Part shown: one piece after another, positions 10,910 through 22,277 of the stretch
Layout of the letters: every line of letters starts with the position of its first letter
How positions within the stretch are numbered: the first letter of the stretch is position 1
Source: Spirodela intermedia
Lineage: Eukaryota > Streptophyta > Magnoliopsida > Alismatales > Araceae
Assembly (NCBI GenBank): GCA_902729315.2
Contig: LR746267.1
Location: 2,804,886-2,868,885 of the forward strand
Length of the DNA stretch: 64,000 bases
Reading direction: 5' to 3'
The notes under the pieces: generated by a model
Told to the model about the DNA's origin: nothing
Databases searched by the model: none
What the model saw: the letters and a program-made list of their open reading frames with translations, nothing else
Program-made: the position numbers and the translations under genes

Positions 10910-12536
10910 TGATGTGACTTAGTCATTTAATATTAAATCATGTAAATATAAAATTTATAAAACTAGAAAATATGAATTTTCAGATATTTAGAAGTATTTC
11001 TAAATAAATATATCAATTACAATTCAATAAAACATCCAAAAATAGCAATAATTTTCCAAGTTGATCACAAGGATGTAATATAATATCTGGTAATTATTCA
11101 GAATTTTCCTCAGATAATACTATTTTATATGAATCTTATACTAAGAAATGAAAAGGAAATTTATTTAAAATTTATGAAAAAAGAAAATAAGGGTGTAGGC
11201 ATCATGATGATGTCAGCACCCAATGAACGCGAATTGAGTGAAAATAGAGTTCTACTAAGTGATTCTTACGTAAGCGATTATAGATGATTTAATTGATCAA
11301 ATTAAGATCTATAAAAGATAGAAGAATCGTAATGAAATGAAGTATATGTTGGTAAATTTAAAATCAACTAATTATCACTAAATGAAACGAAAATTAAGTT
11401 GAAAGCAGGAAAATAGAGTTCTGGCATCGTGACGGCGATGCGTTGACAATGCACTAGAATCTTGAGCATTCGGGAGGATCGTTGTGTAGTGTCTATAGCC
11501 TCGAAGGCTTTCTTTAGACAAAGACAACGTGGACAATCTCTAGATCTTCTCGCGAAGTCTAGAGATCAATGAAGTGAATCGTCGAATCGTCTTCGGCAGC
11601 TATCACCCGATGGAGTAGAAAAACGGCAACTTTGCGGCTCTCCGATGGCTGTCACCTAATAGAGAGGAGCTGGATGGAGGTGGAGCACGTGTCAGGGAGC
11701 TTCATCCTCAGGTCCACACAATAAGAGGAGGCTCTTCATTGCATCTAGTATGCTCTCAAGAGGTGGCGACTCATCTCCTAGCAAATCATCCTTTCCCAAC
11801 AACGACTTGTTCGTCGATCAATCGGAGATGATTTACTCGATGGATTCGCGATCCTTTTATCGCGAATCCTTTAGCAATTTTAGTAGCAAAGCTCTGTGAA
11901 TTGCATTGACGAGATTTTTACCCATGATCCAGCGATTCTCGTTGCTTAATCCTTCATTGGCGATTTACAAGAAAGTCACGATAATCAGATAAAAATATAT
12001 GACTTTTGACTCTAGAAGGACTTAAACCCGTGCCAATCGCCTGCCTCTTTTGAAGAAGGTGTGATGCGGGTTAGTCCCACATCGGTTGTGCGCTAATTGT
12101 TCGGGCAAATATATACTAATATTAGATTTCTAAGCAAAGTCCCTTCGCTCTCGTGTACGACCACTCCTTGTCCCATAGTTGGCTAGCCACTGGTGATGTG
12201 GAAGGGGAGTGGCACACACGTGCCCCTATCTGTCCAAGCCGCTTGAACCCCTACTCGCAGCTACTCCCCAACTGAGCTTCTGGCCCACTTGTAGGCCCAA
12301 CTAGCTGACGGGTCCCCTCATTTTGTAATATTTTTATTTCTATTTCTTGTTCTTCATTTATCTCAAAAGTAAGACTATAAAAATCATATAAAATCACATA
12401 ATTACCAAAAAAATCACATTAATCAACTGAAAACCACTTTTCATACTTTAACACAAATATAAGTCTATTTATCATGATTCAAGGCTAAAACTATATTATT
12501 TACTAATTATTAACTCATGATAATGAAGACTTATCA
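10910..12536 (-). repeat. 5' LTR of the family-A element (copy A2)
   Basis: This 1,627-bp LTR runs from TGATGTGACTTAG to GAAGACTTATCA on the plus strand. It is followed at 12537 by CTAAG, the right TSD. It matches the 3' LTR throughout and carries the same antisense promoter at 12074-12115. Confidence 0.92.
12074..12115 (+). promoter_or_regulatory. USE + TATA snRNA-type promoter in LTR A2
   Basis: GTCCCACATCG lies at 12074-12084 and AATATATA at 12108-12115, separated by 23 nt. It is directed away from the element body, across the LTR edge. T-runs follow at 12321-12324 and 12331-12335. Confidence 0.6.
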
Positions 12537-13035
12537 CTAAGCATCACACTTCCCCAGACGTCTCTATTTTTGTCAAGTCTCCACTCTGTCACAACCCGCT
12601 AGGCTATGCAGCCCTAAAGGTTAGCTCCATACCCCTTCTTACTTAAGTTTAATTATCTTTCGAAGGGTTTTTTCGACTCGTTTTCACCGCTATGAGGAGA
12701 ATGTAGATAGGATGGGACAAGTTATCAAGTTGTGACTTCTGATGCTATGTGAGACTTATACCGTTCATGAGTTACAGTCCTAGGCTACTTTACGATGACT
12801 ATTCCACTATCTATCTGGATGTGGACCAAGAGGGCCACACACTTACCATCGTTGAGTGTTTTCCCAAGTTGTCCTTGGTTGATAGTACATATTGGTATGC
12901 TTGCTTGTACTTAGGTTATGTGGTCAGACCTAGAGTCTAGGGTCCATACATTTTATTAGATTGGTTTGACTGCCCCTTTCCCAAGTCTTGAGTTTCATTG
13001 ATTAGGTACAAGGGTTCTAGCCCCGTCCTGCATCA
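12537..13035 (+). repeat. Family-B solo LTR, right part (with right CTAAG TSD)
   Basis: After CTAAG (12537-12541) the family-B LTR resumes exactly where it was broken at 5077. It ends with CCGTCCTGCATCA, equivalent to the TGATGTAAG/TGATGTAGG edges of the chromovirus LTRs at 15622 and 26552. The flank CTCTA (13036-13040) matches the left flank CTGTA at 4 of 5 bases. The reunited LTR is about 2,066 bp. Confidence 0.85.
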
Positions 13036-14319
13036 CTCTACAAGTCAAAGGAAGCTGAAAAATTAGGGCAACAAAAATTGGAGACAAGGCAAAGTAAAGG
13101 GGGAGTGTGAGTAGAAAAGTATTGATACATTTAATGTGTTAAAAACACTATGGTCTCAAAATTGAAATAGAATGTAAGTTAGAAGATTTTTTAAAAAAAT
13201 TATGACAAAATTGTGCTTGACTATTATAAAATTTAATTTTGAATGAGCATTTGCTTTCATTTGTTAATGATTGTTGCTCTTATTGTAACATTAATCTATT
13301 ATGATAATGATTTTACATGATGTTGATTTTGATTCAATTTGATTTACAGAAAAAATGCTTATTATTTTGGAGTTGCCATTTTAATTTTAATTTTTAGAAA
13401 GTATTAAATATCAATATTTTCCCAAAATCAATAAAAATATGTTAAAAGTCATTAAAAATTATTCTAACACAGTTCAAATAAGAAAAACAACATGTAAGAA
13501 TTTTAAATAAAATAAAGACATTTTGAGTACACCAATTTCAGAAATAGGTTTTAGTATAACCAAATTATTATACTAATGTAATTAATGTTTTTTAAAATTT
13601 ATTATCTTCCTTGAACTCTAAATCTAAAACAAAAATTGAAAATTTCCAAAATTGATTTCTTGATGCTTTATTTTTGAAACTAAAGTCAATAGAGAAATCA
13701 GATATTCAAATTGACTTTTAGAAAGTAATTGATAAAAAATCTTGACTTTCTCTTATGAGTTTTCGTATCACGAAAAAGGCAGAAATTATTTACTTCAGGA
13801 ATCTTCATTATCCTAATTTTTTTTAATGAAAATCTTACATAAGAAAATTAAATGCATTCAATTATATTAAAAATCTATATAGATGTGTCATAGATAAGTG
13901 ATCTCTCAACACTTAAAAAACAAATCATCTTTAAATTTTTGCATAACGCATACCAATAATATTGAGTACCTAGATGATAATTCAATGAACTCATAACATG
14001 TATTCTAATGAGCTTTGGATTTAGAATGAATTTATTGCTCAAACTTATAACTTTGTTTATGACTATAGAAAGTATTAATAGTCAAGAAAAGTTTGCTGCT
14101 AAAGAGTAATGATTTGGACATCAGATTTTACATATATTTCTGAAGTAAAATATTCATATGAAGTGGATAAGTATAGTATATGGTAATGCTTTGAAAGTAT
14201 CACTTTTGATCACTTTTGTGGAGAATTATTTGATTAAATCTGAACTGCATAAATGGCTTTCCAAATTTCTCTATATACTATTGAATATTAATTTGAAATG
14301 ATTTTTAAACATCATATAT
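13036..14319. other. AT-rich spacer without recognisable gene
   Basis: About 1.28 kb of AT-rich DNA with no open frame of note and no repeat boundary I can define. A purine-rich 'AAAGTAAAGGGGGAGTG' near 13100 looks like an old polypurine tract, but no LTR follows it. It ends in TATAT, the left TSD of the next LTR. Confidence 0.45.
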
Positions 14320-15267
14320 CGACATCATTTAGCCGTTGTATAATAAATCACACAAATTTAAAATTTATAAAACTAGGAAATACTAATTTACAAATATGTA
14401 AAAATATTTTTGAATAAATATATTAATTATAATTCAATAAAACTTCTAAAAATAGTGGTAACTTTTTAAGTCAATCCCAAGGATGTAATATAATATTGGG
14501 TAATTTTTCAAAATTTTATACTAAGAAATAAAAATATAATATATTTAAAATTCATGAAAAAAGGAACTAAGAGTGTAGACGTCAAAATAATGTCAATGCC
14601 TGATGAACATAAATTGGGTAGAAATAGAGTTCCACTCGATGATTCTTACCTAAGTAATTATAAATGATTTAATTAATCAAATTAAGATCTGTAAAAGCCA
14701 AAAGAATCGTAATTGAATGAAAAATAACTTGATAAATTTAAATCACATAAATTAGCATAAAATGAAGCATAAATTAAGTTAAAAGTAGGAAAATAGAGTT
14801 CTAACATTACGACGGTGATGCATCAGTGATGCATCAGAGTCCTAAGTATTCGAGAGGATCATCGTATAATGTTCATAGTCTTCAAGGCTCTTTTTAAACA
14901 AGGACAACATGGGCAATCTCTAGATCTCCTTACAAAGTCTAGAGATTAATGAAATGAGTTATCAAATTGTCTCTATAGTTGTCATCTAATAGAGCAGAAA
15001 AATGATGACTTTACGGTTGTCACCTGACATAGAGGAGATGTATGGAGGTGGGGTACATGTTAGAGAACTTCATCCTTAAGTTCATATAGTAAAAGAAGGC
15101 TCTTCATCGCATTTGATATGCTCTCAAGAGGTGGCAACTCATCTCTCTACAAATTATTCTCTCCTTGACGATGACTTTTTTGTCGATCAATTGGAGCTGA
15201 TTTACTCAATGAATTCATGATTCTTTTATCGCGAATCATTCAACAATTTTAGTGACAATACTTCGTG
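14320..15267 (-). repeat. Family-A solo LTR A3, left part
   Basis: It starts CGACATCATTTAGCCGTTG (the expected first T is now C) and follows the family-A LTR up to the GTAACAATGCTCCG-equivalent block. There it is broken by an oppositely oriented LTR. The flanking TATAT at 14315-14319 is matched by TATAT at 29403-29407, after the other half of this LTR. This is the outermost layer of the nest. Confidence 0.85.
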
Positions 15268-15621
15268 ATAAGTTTTCATTATCATGAGTTAATAATTAGT
15301 AAATAATATAATTTTAGTCTTAACTCATGATAAATAGACTTATATTTGTGTAAAATTGTGAAAAGTATTTTCAATTGACTAGGGTGATTTTTTGGCTAAT
15401 TATGTGATTTTCTAGAAATTTATATGATTTTTATAGTCCTATTTTTGAGATAAATGAAAAAAAAGAAATAAAAATAAAAATATAGCAAAACAAGGGACTC
15501 ACTGGCCAATTGAGCTCGCAATCAGGTTGGAAGTGCAGTCAAGGGGAGCCACGAGTAGGGGCTCAAGTGGCTAGGACAGATGGGGACATGTATGTACCAC
15601 TCCCTTTCTATGTCACTAATG
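15268..15621 (+). repeat. Family-A solo LTR A4, left part
   Basis: It begins TGATAAGTTTTCATTATCATGAG, the LTR start in sense orientation, and inserts into A3. Flanks CTTCG on the left and TTTTG on the right could be a TSD altered by C-to-T changes. It is interrupted at 15622 by the chromovirus. Its last 91 bases (15531-15621) recur at 27279-27369. Confidence 0.85.
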
Positions 15622-17556
15622 TGATGTAAGATCCCAAGGAGAACCTTGTACTTGATCAATGAAACTCAAGACCTAGGATGGGGCAGTCACACTGATCCAA
15701 TAAGAATGTATGGATCCTAGACTCTAGGTTTGACCACCTAACCTAAGTACAAGTAGGCACACCAATATGTACTATCAACCTAGGACAATCAGGAGAAACA
15801 CTCAATGATGGTAAGTGTGAGACCCTTTCAGTCCATGTCCAAATAGATGGCAGAACGGTTGTCGTGAAGTAGCCTAGGGCTGCAGCTCACAAATGGTGAC
15901 GAGTCTAATGCAGCGCAGAAGTCACGATCCTATAACTCATCCTATCCTATCCTATCCTATACTGTCCATGTTCTCTTGATGATGGTAGAAATGAGCTGAG
16001 AAAACCCTTCGAAAGATAATTAAACTTAAGTAAGAAAGGGTACGAAGCTAACCTTTGGGGCTATGTAGCCCGACGCATCGTGACATAACAAAGACTCGAC
16101 TTAAGCAAAGACGTCAAGTGAAGAGCGATGCTCAGCGTCGGTGGTCAGTTTTGGTCGAGAGTCGTAGTAGTCATCGTCGTAAGGCATGACGTAGTTGGTG
16201 TAGGTGTGGGCCCACTAGTAGGCTAAAGGGTATGCTAGTGGGTGCACACGGCAAGCCGCAAGGTGTGCCTCAGGGCATGCAGGTGGCAGTGTCGGGTGGG
16301 TGTGTGGGCTGCAGGAGCCGGCACACGGGGCGTGCGCGGCAGCGGTGCTTCGGTGGGAATGCCAAGCGTCAACTGTTGGGCAGAAGCCCAACTATTGCCG
16401 GAAGGATCGACCTTCTCTGGCGGTGTCGGGAGGTGGAGTAGAGGAAGGAGACAATCTCGGCCGACGATACCAGGGAGGGTTGAGCCCTCCTGGTCTAGGC
16501 GGTGCCAGAAATGGCGCAATGGCAACAGATTGTCAGGAAACTTCGGTAGAGGGCCAGTGAAGAGCTTGGACTGGATCTGGCTCGTCGGCACGGCTGTAGG
16601 GTCTTTCTCGATGTCGGCAGCAGGTAGGCATTCGTCGGCAAACGACCAGCGACGGGGTGGAGTGGTAGATGGCAGCTCTGACGAGTTCATGGTGGAGTTC
16701 CGAAGGAAGGGATGGTAGTTGAACTAGGAGTCAAGAGACTCTAGCAGAGTGCTCGGTGACGGCTCATAGGGAGGCGAAGCAAGCCCCTTTTGTCATGACA
16801 GTGTGACAGGGTTTCAATAGAGGTGGCGGCAGTTGCAGTAGCAGTAGGACTTCTCAGGCAGCAATGTCACGATGAACAAAGTCCTCAAAGGGTATTGACA
16901 GCCTTCCTCTTCCTCCCCTCCCTATCCTAGGTCACGAAGAAGGTAACTCACAAATGATAATCTCTCACAAAATTCGGCGCTTAGGGTTGAGGGAGAGTCC
17001 TACCTCTCCGTATATAGGGCCCACAAGTGGGCTAAGGGGAGGTTGGCCCACTTGAGGCCCTTAAGTCCATAAGCCACAAAAAGGCTACAAAAGGGGTTTA
17101 TTGGGCCTCTAAAAGAGAGACCCAATAAGCTCCCTTAAAAGGAGAAAGAGGAGGTCCCTCATATGGTGCTTAAGTGGGCCTCAAATGAAGATCCAAATAA
17201 GCCCCAAAAGAGGCCCAAAAGGAAAGAAACATAAGTCCCCCCCCTTAGGGTTTTAATTGGGCCTCAAAAGAGAGACCTAATAAAACCTTAAAGAAAGGGA
17301 GACGCAAACAATAATACACACACATAGAATTGGCCCCCCTAACACACAAACACAAGGCCCAACAAGTCAATGTGAAAATACAAAGAAAGATAAAGATGCA
17401 TCGAGCTTGTCGTCGTCACGGAGGTGAAATGTCATTATCCCGAAGGGCTAGGTCGTGTAGTGAAAGCCAAGCTCCTTCATCTTTGCACGTCGATTAGGCT
17501 GAACTTAGACTACTAGTGTCTCATGAGCTGATGGAGATGGGTCTCACTTGCCATCA
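15622..17556 (-). repeat. 3' LTR of chromovirus B
   Basis: A 1,935-bp LTR running on the plus strand from TGATGTAAGATCCCAAGG to CTTGCCATCA. It matches the partial 5' LTR at 26552-27278 over the first ~730 bp, and the solo LTR at 3506-13035 in reverse. Unlike the other copy it has a small expansion of TATCC repeats near 15940-15960. Confidence 0.9.
15939..15962. repeat. (TATCC)n short tandem repeat
   Basis: Four near-perfect TATCC units lie in the 3' LTR of chromovirus B. The matching position in the 5' LTR (near 26868) has a single unit, so the expansion arose after insertion. Confidence 0.85.
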
Positions 17557-17573
17557 ATCCTCTCAAAGTCGAA
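17557..17573 (-). other. Polypurine tract region of chromovirus B
   Basis: The minus-strand sequence GACTTTGAGAGGAT abuts the LTR start TGATGGC. It is purine-rich and in the right place for plus-strand priming, though interrupted by pyrimidines. Confidence 0.6.
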
Positions 17574-17636
17574 AGAACTCAACTTTGACGAGTTGGCAAG
17601 TGGGGAAGGTAGGGGCTCCAGCAGGTTTGGTCATAG

Positions 17637-17897
17637 TCACTCTAGGTCTGCCTTCGAAATCCAAGCATCGTTCTCTAATGGGCAACCCTGCCAATGTACT
17701 AGAAATCTCCGCGAAATTCCGTCTCTTGTAAAGTCAATTACCTCCTGAAGAATCTCCTCGACTCGCTCATGCCAATCAGGTGGTAAAATGGGAGGAGTGG
17801 ACTCCATGGCAAACTCTCTCTTAGAGAAGGAACCGATAGATGAGGGCTCAATGTCAGATGAAAGAGGTGGGGCTTGGTGCGACGCCAGATCCACCAT
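17637..17897 (-). pseudogene. Chromodomain end of integrase, chromovirus B
   Basis: An 86-codon minus-strand frame has the chromodomain signature in its second half. 'EILQEVIDFTRDG' precedes 'RRFLVHWQGCPLENDAWI' and 'DLE', matching the conserved 'yLVkWkGyp..e.tWep..dL' pattern. In chromoviruses this domain sits at the integrase C-terminus and can direct integration to particular chromatin. The frame is followed by a stop within the domain end, and stops separate it from the integrase segment at 18144-18329, so it is no longer functional as part of a polyprotein. Confidence 0.85.
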
Positions 17898-18143
17898 GTT
17901 GAACGTGGAGCTAATCCCCCACGAAGGAGGGATATCGACGGCATAGGCATTCTCGCCTATTTAGGAAAGAACACGAAATGGGCTGACACTATGAGTGTGA
18001 AGCTTCGTAGTAGAGTCAAGAGCGTAATGCTCGGGCCTCAGCCTCACCATAATCTGGTCTCTCACCTAGAAGATCTGGAGTCGACGATACATATCGGTAG
18101 GCTGCTTGTACAATGCATTCTGACTCTACTTATCGTGGATGTC

Positions 18144-18777
18144 TTAATGTAACTGACTAACATGTTTGGTGAATGTGACAACATCCTTGGAAACTCTAAC
18201 ATGAGGGTCCAAGGGTACTAGATCTAAGGGCTTATGGGGTGCTAAGCCGTGTGCAATCTCAAAGGGGCTCATGCCAGTGGTACGGTTGGTCGAGGAGTTA
18301 TAGGCAAACTTGACACATGATATGCTCAAATATTAAGTGGTCAAGTTCTCGCCGACTAATGATCGAAATAGATTCCCAAAGCTACGATTGACGACCTCAA
18401 TCTAATTGTCAGTTTGTGGATGGTAAGCAATAGAGAACTTGAACTTAGTCCCAAGTAAGCTCCAAAGAGTCCTTCAGAAGTAGCCGGTAAACCGTACGTC
18501 ATGGTCTGAGACTATAGACTTGGGTAGTTTATGAAGGCCCACAATCTCTCTAAAGTAGAGGCTAGCGACCTTAGAGGCGTAAGAAGTTTTTGAACATGGC
18601 ATGAAGTGTGCCATCTTTGAAATCCTATCGACAAGCACCATAATTGAGTCATGTCATCGTGTAGTGCACGGGAGTCCCAAAACAAAGTCCATGTTGATGT
18701 CGTCCCATGGGCGGGTCAGCACTGGAAGTGGCATGTAGAGTCTAGCATTCTTCTTTACCTACTTAGCAAGTGTGCAC
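18144..18777 (-). pseudogene. Integrase catalytic core and C-terminal part, chromovirus B
   Basis: Conceptual minus-strand reading through several stops shows the DDE integrase core. A 'DDINMDFVLGLP' segment holds the first Asp, '[15 protein letters not shown]' the second, and 'AYHPQTDN.IEVVNRS' contains the Glu. A last frame (18144-18329) carries 'FAYNSSTNRTTGMSPFEI', the conserved region after the core. The integrase would join element DNA to the host chromosome. The zinc-binding N-terminal part lies across the inserted LTR at 22055-22277. The LTR cut exactly in the 'CRVC' motif, duplicating TGCAC. Confidence 0.85.
18773..18777. repeat. Target-site duplication TGCAC (left)
   Basis: TGCAC here is repeated at 22055-22059 after the inserted solo LTR A6. 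This is a perfect 5-bp match. Confidence 0.9.
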
Positions 18778-19721
18778 TGATAAGTCTTCATTATCATGAG
18801 TTAATAATTAGTAAATAATATAATTTTAGTCTTAACTCATGATAAATAGACTTATATTTGTGTTAAAGAATGATTTTTGGTTTTCAATTGATTAACGTGA
18901 ATTTTTGGGTAATTATGTGATTTTATACGACTTTTACAATCTTACCTTTGAGATAAATGAAGAACAAGAAATAAAAATAAAAAATATTGCAAAATGAGGG
19001 GGACCCGTCAGCCAGCCGGGCCCGTGAGCGGGTCAGAAGCGTAGTCGGAAAGTAGCCGCAAGCAGTGGCTCGAGCGGCTTAGCTTGGACTGATAGGGGCA
19101 CGTGTGCGCCACTCCCCTTCCACATCACTGGTGGCTAGTCAGTTGTGGGGCAAGGAGTGGTCGTATATGCGAGAGAAGGGACTTTGCTTGCAAAGTTAAT
19201 ATTACTATATATTCGTCTGAAAAATTGGCGCACAACCGATGTGAGACTAAACCCGCGTCACACCTTCTTCACAGGCGGGCGACCGGCGCGGGTTCAAATC
19301 CTTCTAGAGTCAAAATTCATATATTTTTATTTGATTATTGTGACTTTCCTGTAGATCGCTAGTGAAGGATTAAGCAACGAGAATTACTAGATCATCGGCA
19401 AAAATCTCGTCAACACGATTCGCGGAGCATTGCTACTAAAATTGCTAAACGATTTGCGATAAAAGGATCGCGAATCCATCGAGTAAATCATCTCTGATTG
19501 ATTGACGAACAAGCCGTCGTCGGGAAGAGGACGATCCGCTGGGAGACTAGTCACCACCTCTTGAGAACATACCAGATGCGATGAAGAGCCTCCTCTTGCT
19601 GCGCGGACCTGAGGATGAAGCTCCCTAACACACGCCCCACCTCCATCTAGCTCCTCTTTGTCGGGTGACAGCTGCCAGAGAGTTGCAAAGTCGCCGTTTT
19701 TCCACTCTACTAAGTGACAAC
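18778..19721 (+). repeat. Family-A solo LTR A6, left part
   Basis: It starts TGATAAGTCTTCATTATCATG and is highly similar to A7. It is inserted in the chromovirus integrase with TSD TGCAC, and is itself broken at 19721/19722 by A7. It contains the antisense promoter at 19206-19247 and a B-box-like GGTTCAAATCC. Confidence 0.9.
19206..19247 (-). promoter_or_regulatory. USE + TATA snRNA-type promoter in LTR A6
   Basis: On the minus strand, GTCTCACATCG (19237-19247; one mismatch to the USE) and AATATATA (19206-19213) are separated by 23 nt, as in the other copies. Confidence 0.55.
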
Positions 19722-21360
19722 TGACGTGACTTAGTCGTTGTATATTAAATCATGCAAATATAAAATTTATAAAACTAGAAAATATGAATTTTCAGATATT
19801 TAGAAGTATTTCAAAATAAATATATCAATTATAATTCAAAAAAATTCTAAAAATAGCGGTAATTTTCCAGGTCGATCACAGGGATGTAATATAATATCTG
19901 GTAATTATTTAGAATTTTTCTCAACGAATACGGTTTTCTTACAAATTTTATACTAGGAAATAAAAAGGAAATATATTTAAAATTCACGAAAAAAAAGGAA
20001 ATAAGGGTGCGGGCGTCATGATGACGTCAGCACCCGACAAACGCGAATCAGGCAAAAATAGAGTTCCGCCCGGCGATTCTTACGTAAGCAATTACAGACG
20101 ACTTAATTAATCAAATTAAGATCTGTAAAAGTCAGAAGAATCGTAATTGAACGAAGTATAGTTTGGTAAATTAAAATCACACAAAGTATCACTAAATGAA
20201 GCGTAAATTAAATTGAAAGCAGAAAAACAAAGTTTTGGCATCGCGACGGCGATGCGTCGGCGATGCACCGGAATCCTGAGCGTTCGGGAGGATCGTCGTG
20301 TAGTGTCCACAGCATCGAAGGCTCTCCTTGGACAAAGACGACGTGGGCAATCTCTAGATCTTCTCACGAAGTCTAGAGATCAATGAAGTGGGTCGTCGAA
20401 TCGTCTCTGGCGGCTGTCACCCGGTGGAGTGGAAAAATGGCGACTTTGCGGCTCTCCGGCGGTTGTCACCTGACGGAGAGGAGCTGGATGGAGGTGGGGC
20501 GCGTGTTAGGGAGCTTCATCCTCAGGTCCGCGCAGCAAGAGGAGGCTCTTCATCGCATCTGGTACGCTCTTAGGAGGTGGCGACTGGTCTCCCGGCGGAT
20601 CGTCCTCTTCCCGACGACGGCTTGTTCGTCGATCAATCGGAGATGATTTACTCGATGGATTCGCGATCCTTTTATCGCGAATCATTTAACAATTTTAGTA
20701 GCAATGCTCCGCGAATCGCGTTGACGAGATTTTTGCCGATGATCCGGCGATTCTCGTTGCTTAATCCTTCACCGGTGATCTGCAAGAAAGTCGCGATAAT
20801 CAGATAAAAATATATAAATTTTGACTCTAGGAGGATTCGAACCCGCGCCAGTTGCCCGCCTCTTTTGAGGAAGGTGTGACAAGGGTTTAGTCCCACATCG
20901 GTTGTACGCCGATTTTTCGGGCGAATATATAGTAATGTTAGCTTTTTGAGCAAAGTCCCTTCTCTCGCATGTATGACCACTCCTTGCCCCACAATCGGCT
21001 GGCCACCGGTGACGTAGAAGGGGAGTGGTGTACGCGTGCCCTGTCGGTCCCCAAGCCAAGCTGCTCGAGCCCCTGCTCGCAGCTTACTCCCTGACTGCAC
21101 TTTTGACCCACTTGCGGGCCCAGCTGGCCAGTGGGACCCCCCATTTTTGCAATATTTTTATTTTTATTTCTTGTTCTTCATTTATCTCAAAAGTAAGATT
21201 GTAAAAATCGTATAAAATCACATAATTACCCAAAAATTCACGTTAATCAATTGAAAACCAAAAATCATTCTTTAACACAAATATAAGTCTATTTATCATG
21301 AGTTAAGGCTAAAACTATATTGTTTACTAATTATTAACTCATGATAATGAAAACTTATCA
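19722..21360 (-). repeat. Family-A solo LTR A7
   Basis: This 1,639-bp LTR runs on the plus strand from TGACGTGACTTAGTCGTTG to GAAAACTTATCA. The left flank ACAAC (19717-19721) and right flank ACAGC (21361-21365) form a one-mismatch TSD. It retains many CpG sites and is the best-preserved and probably youngest copy, the innermost layer of the nest. It carries a perfect USE/TATA pair and, on the minus strand, a perfect B box GGTTCGAATCC. Confidence 0.92.
20890..20931 (+). promoter_or_regulatory. USE + TATA snRNA-type promoter in LTR A7
   Basis: GTCCCACATCG at 20890-20900 and AATATATA at 20924-20931, with 23 nt between. A TTTTT at 20943-20947 lies around the predicted start, and further T-runs follow at the end of the LTR. 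Confidence 0.6.
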
Positions 21361-22054
21361 ACAGCCACCGAAGACGATTCGACAACCCATTTCATTAATC
21401 TCTAGACTTCGCGAGAAGATCTAGAGATTATCCACGTCGTCTTTGTCCAAAGAGAGCCTTCGAGGTTGTGGACACTATGCGACGATCTTCCCGAACGCTC
21501 AGGATTCTAGTGCATCGCCGACGCATCGTCGTCACGATGCCGGAACTCTGTTTTCCTACTTTTAATTTAATTTATGCTTCATTTAGTGATACTTTGTGTG
21601 ATTTTAATTTATCAAACTATACTTCGTTCAATTACGATTCTTCTGACTTTTACAGATCTTAATTTGATTAATTAAATCGTCTATAGTCGCTTATGTAAGA
21701 ATTGCCGAGTGGAACTCTATTTCCACCCGATTCGCGTTCGCTGGGCACTGACGTCATCCTGACGTCCGCACCCTTATTTTCTTTTTTTGTAAATTTTAAA
21801 TATATTTTCTTTTTATTTCCTAGTATAAAATTCATAGAAACTTGTATTCATTGAGAAAAATTCTGAATAATTACTAGATATTATATTACATCCTTGTGAT
21901 CGACTTGGAAAATTAGTACTTTTTGTGGAATTTTTATTGAATTATAATTGATATATTTATTTAGAAATACTTCTAAATATCTAAAATTTCATATTTTCTA
22001 ATTTTATTAATTTTATATTTGCGTGATTTAATATACAACGACTGAGTCACGTCA
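21361..22054 (+). repeat. Family-A solo LTR A6, right part
   Basis: It resumes the LTR interrupted at 19721 and ends CAACGACTGAGTCACGTCA. It is followed by TGCAC, the right TSD of A6. Confidence 0.9.
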
Positions 22055-22277
22055 TGCACACTCGACACTAAGCGACAATGTTCTCTACATTGCGCTTGAA
22101 GGTCAGCTAGTAGAACTAGTACTCGACTGCTGTAATGGTCTTATCGCAACCGAAATTACCAAATAGACCTCTTGCGTGACATTCCCAAGTGAAGAAGTCA
22201 CGAAGGGATGTGTGTGAAATGCATAGTCTGCTCCTAAAGAATAGACATCCGTTGACCACAAGGAAGTCCTTATGATC
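22055..22277 (-). pseudogene. Integrase N-terminal zinc-binding segment, chromovirus B
   Basis: Minus-strand reading gives 'NGCLFFRSRLCISHTSLRDF', then 'GLFGNFGCDKTI' and 'SLKRNVENIVA.CRVC'-type residues, with stops. This is the H2C2 integrase domain that follows RNase H in gypsy elements. One of the conserved His is no longer evident in 'LFGNFG' (usually GHFG). It ends at the TGCAC site where the solo LTR inserted. Confidence 0.75.

Larger units (their letters stand above)
5078..12536 (-). mobile_element. Complete gag-only LTR retrotransposon, family A (Ty3/gypsy, Tat/Athila-like)
   Basis: This 7,459-bp element lies on the minus strand. Both LTRs (10910-12536 and 5078-6696) begin with TGATAAGTCTTC and end in CATGTCA/CACATCA in the sense orientation. 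It is flanked by a perfect CTAAG duplication. Just inside the 5' LTR is a primer-binding site like that for tRNA-Asp, and just before the 3' LTR is a purine-rich tract. The internal 4.2 kb holds only a stop-interrupted gag-like region of the OTA (Athila/Tat) type. I find no protease, RT, RNase H or integrase. It is therefore probably non-autonomous, mobilised in trans by a related autonomous element. It sits inside a family-B solo LTR, so it inserted after that LTR. Confidence 0.92.

Noticed and set aside
20826-20900. A tRNA gene in the LTR
   Set aside because: A perfect B box is present, but I could not find an A box at proper spacing, an anticodon arm or an acceptor stem.
18778-22054. Family A as a DNA transposon with inverted ends (TGA...TCA, oppositely facing copies)
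   Set aside because: The ends share only a few bases. The complete copy has two direct LTRs, a primer-binding site, a polypurine tract and a gag domain, so the facing copies are nested solo LTRs.
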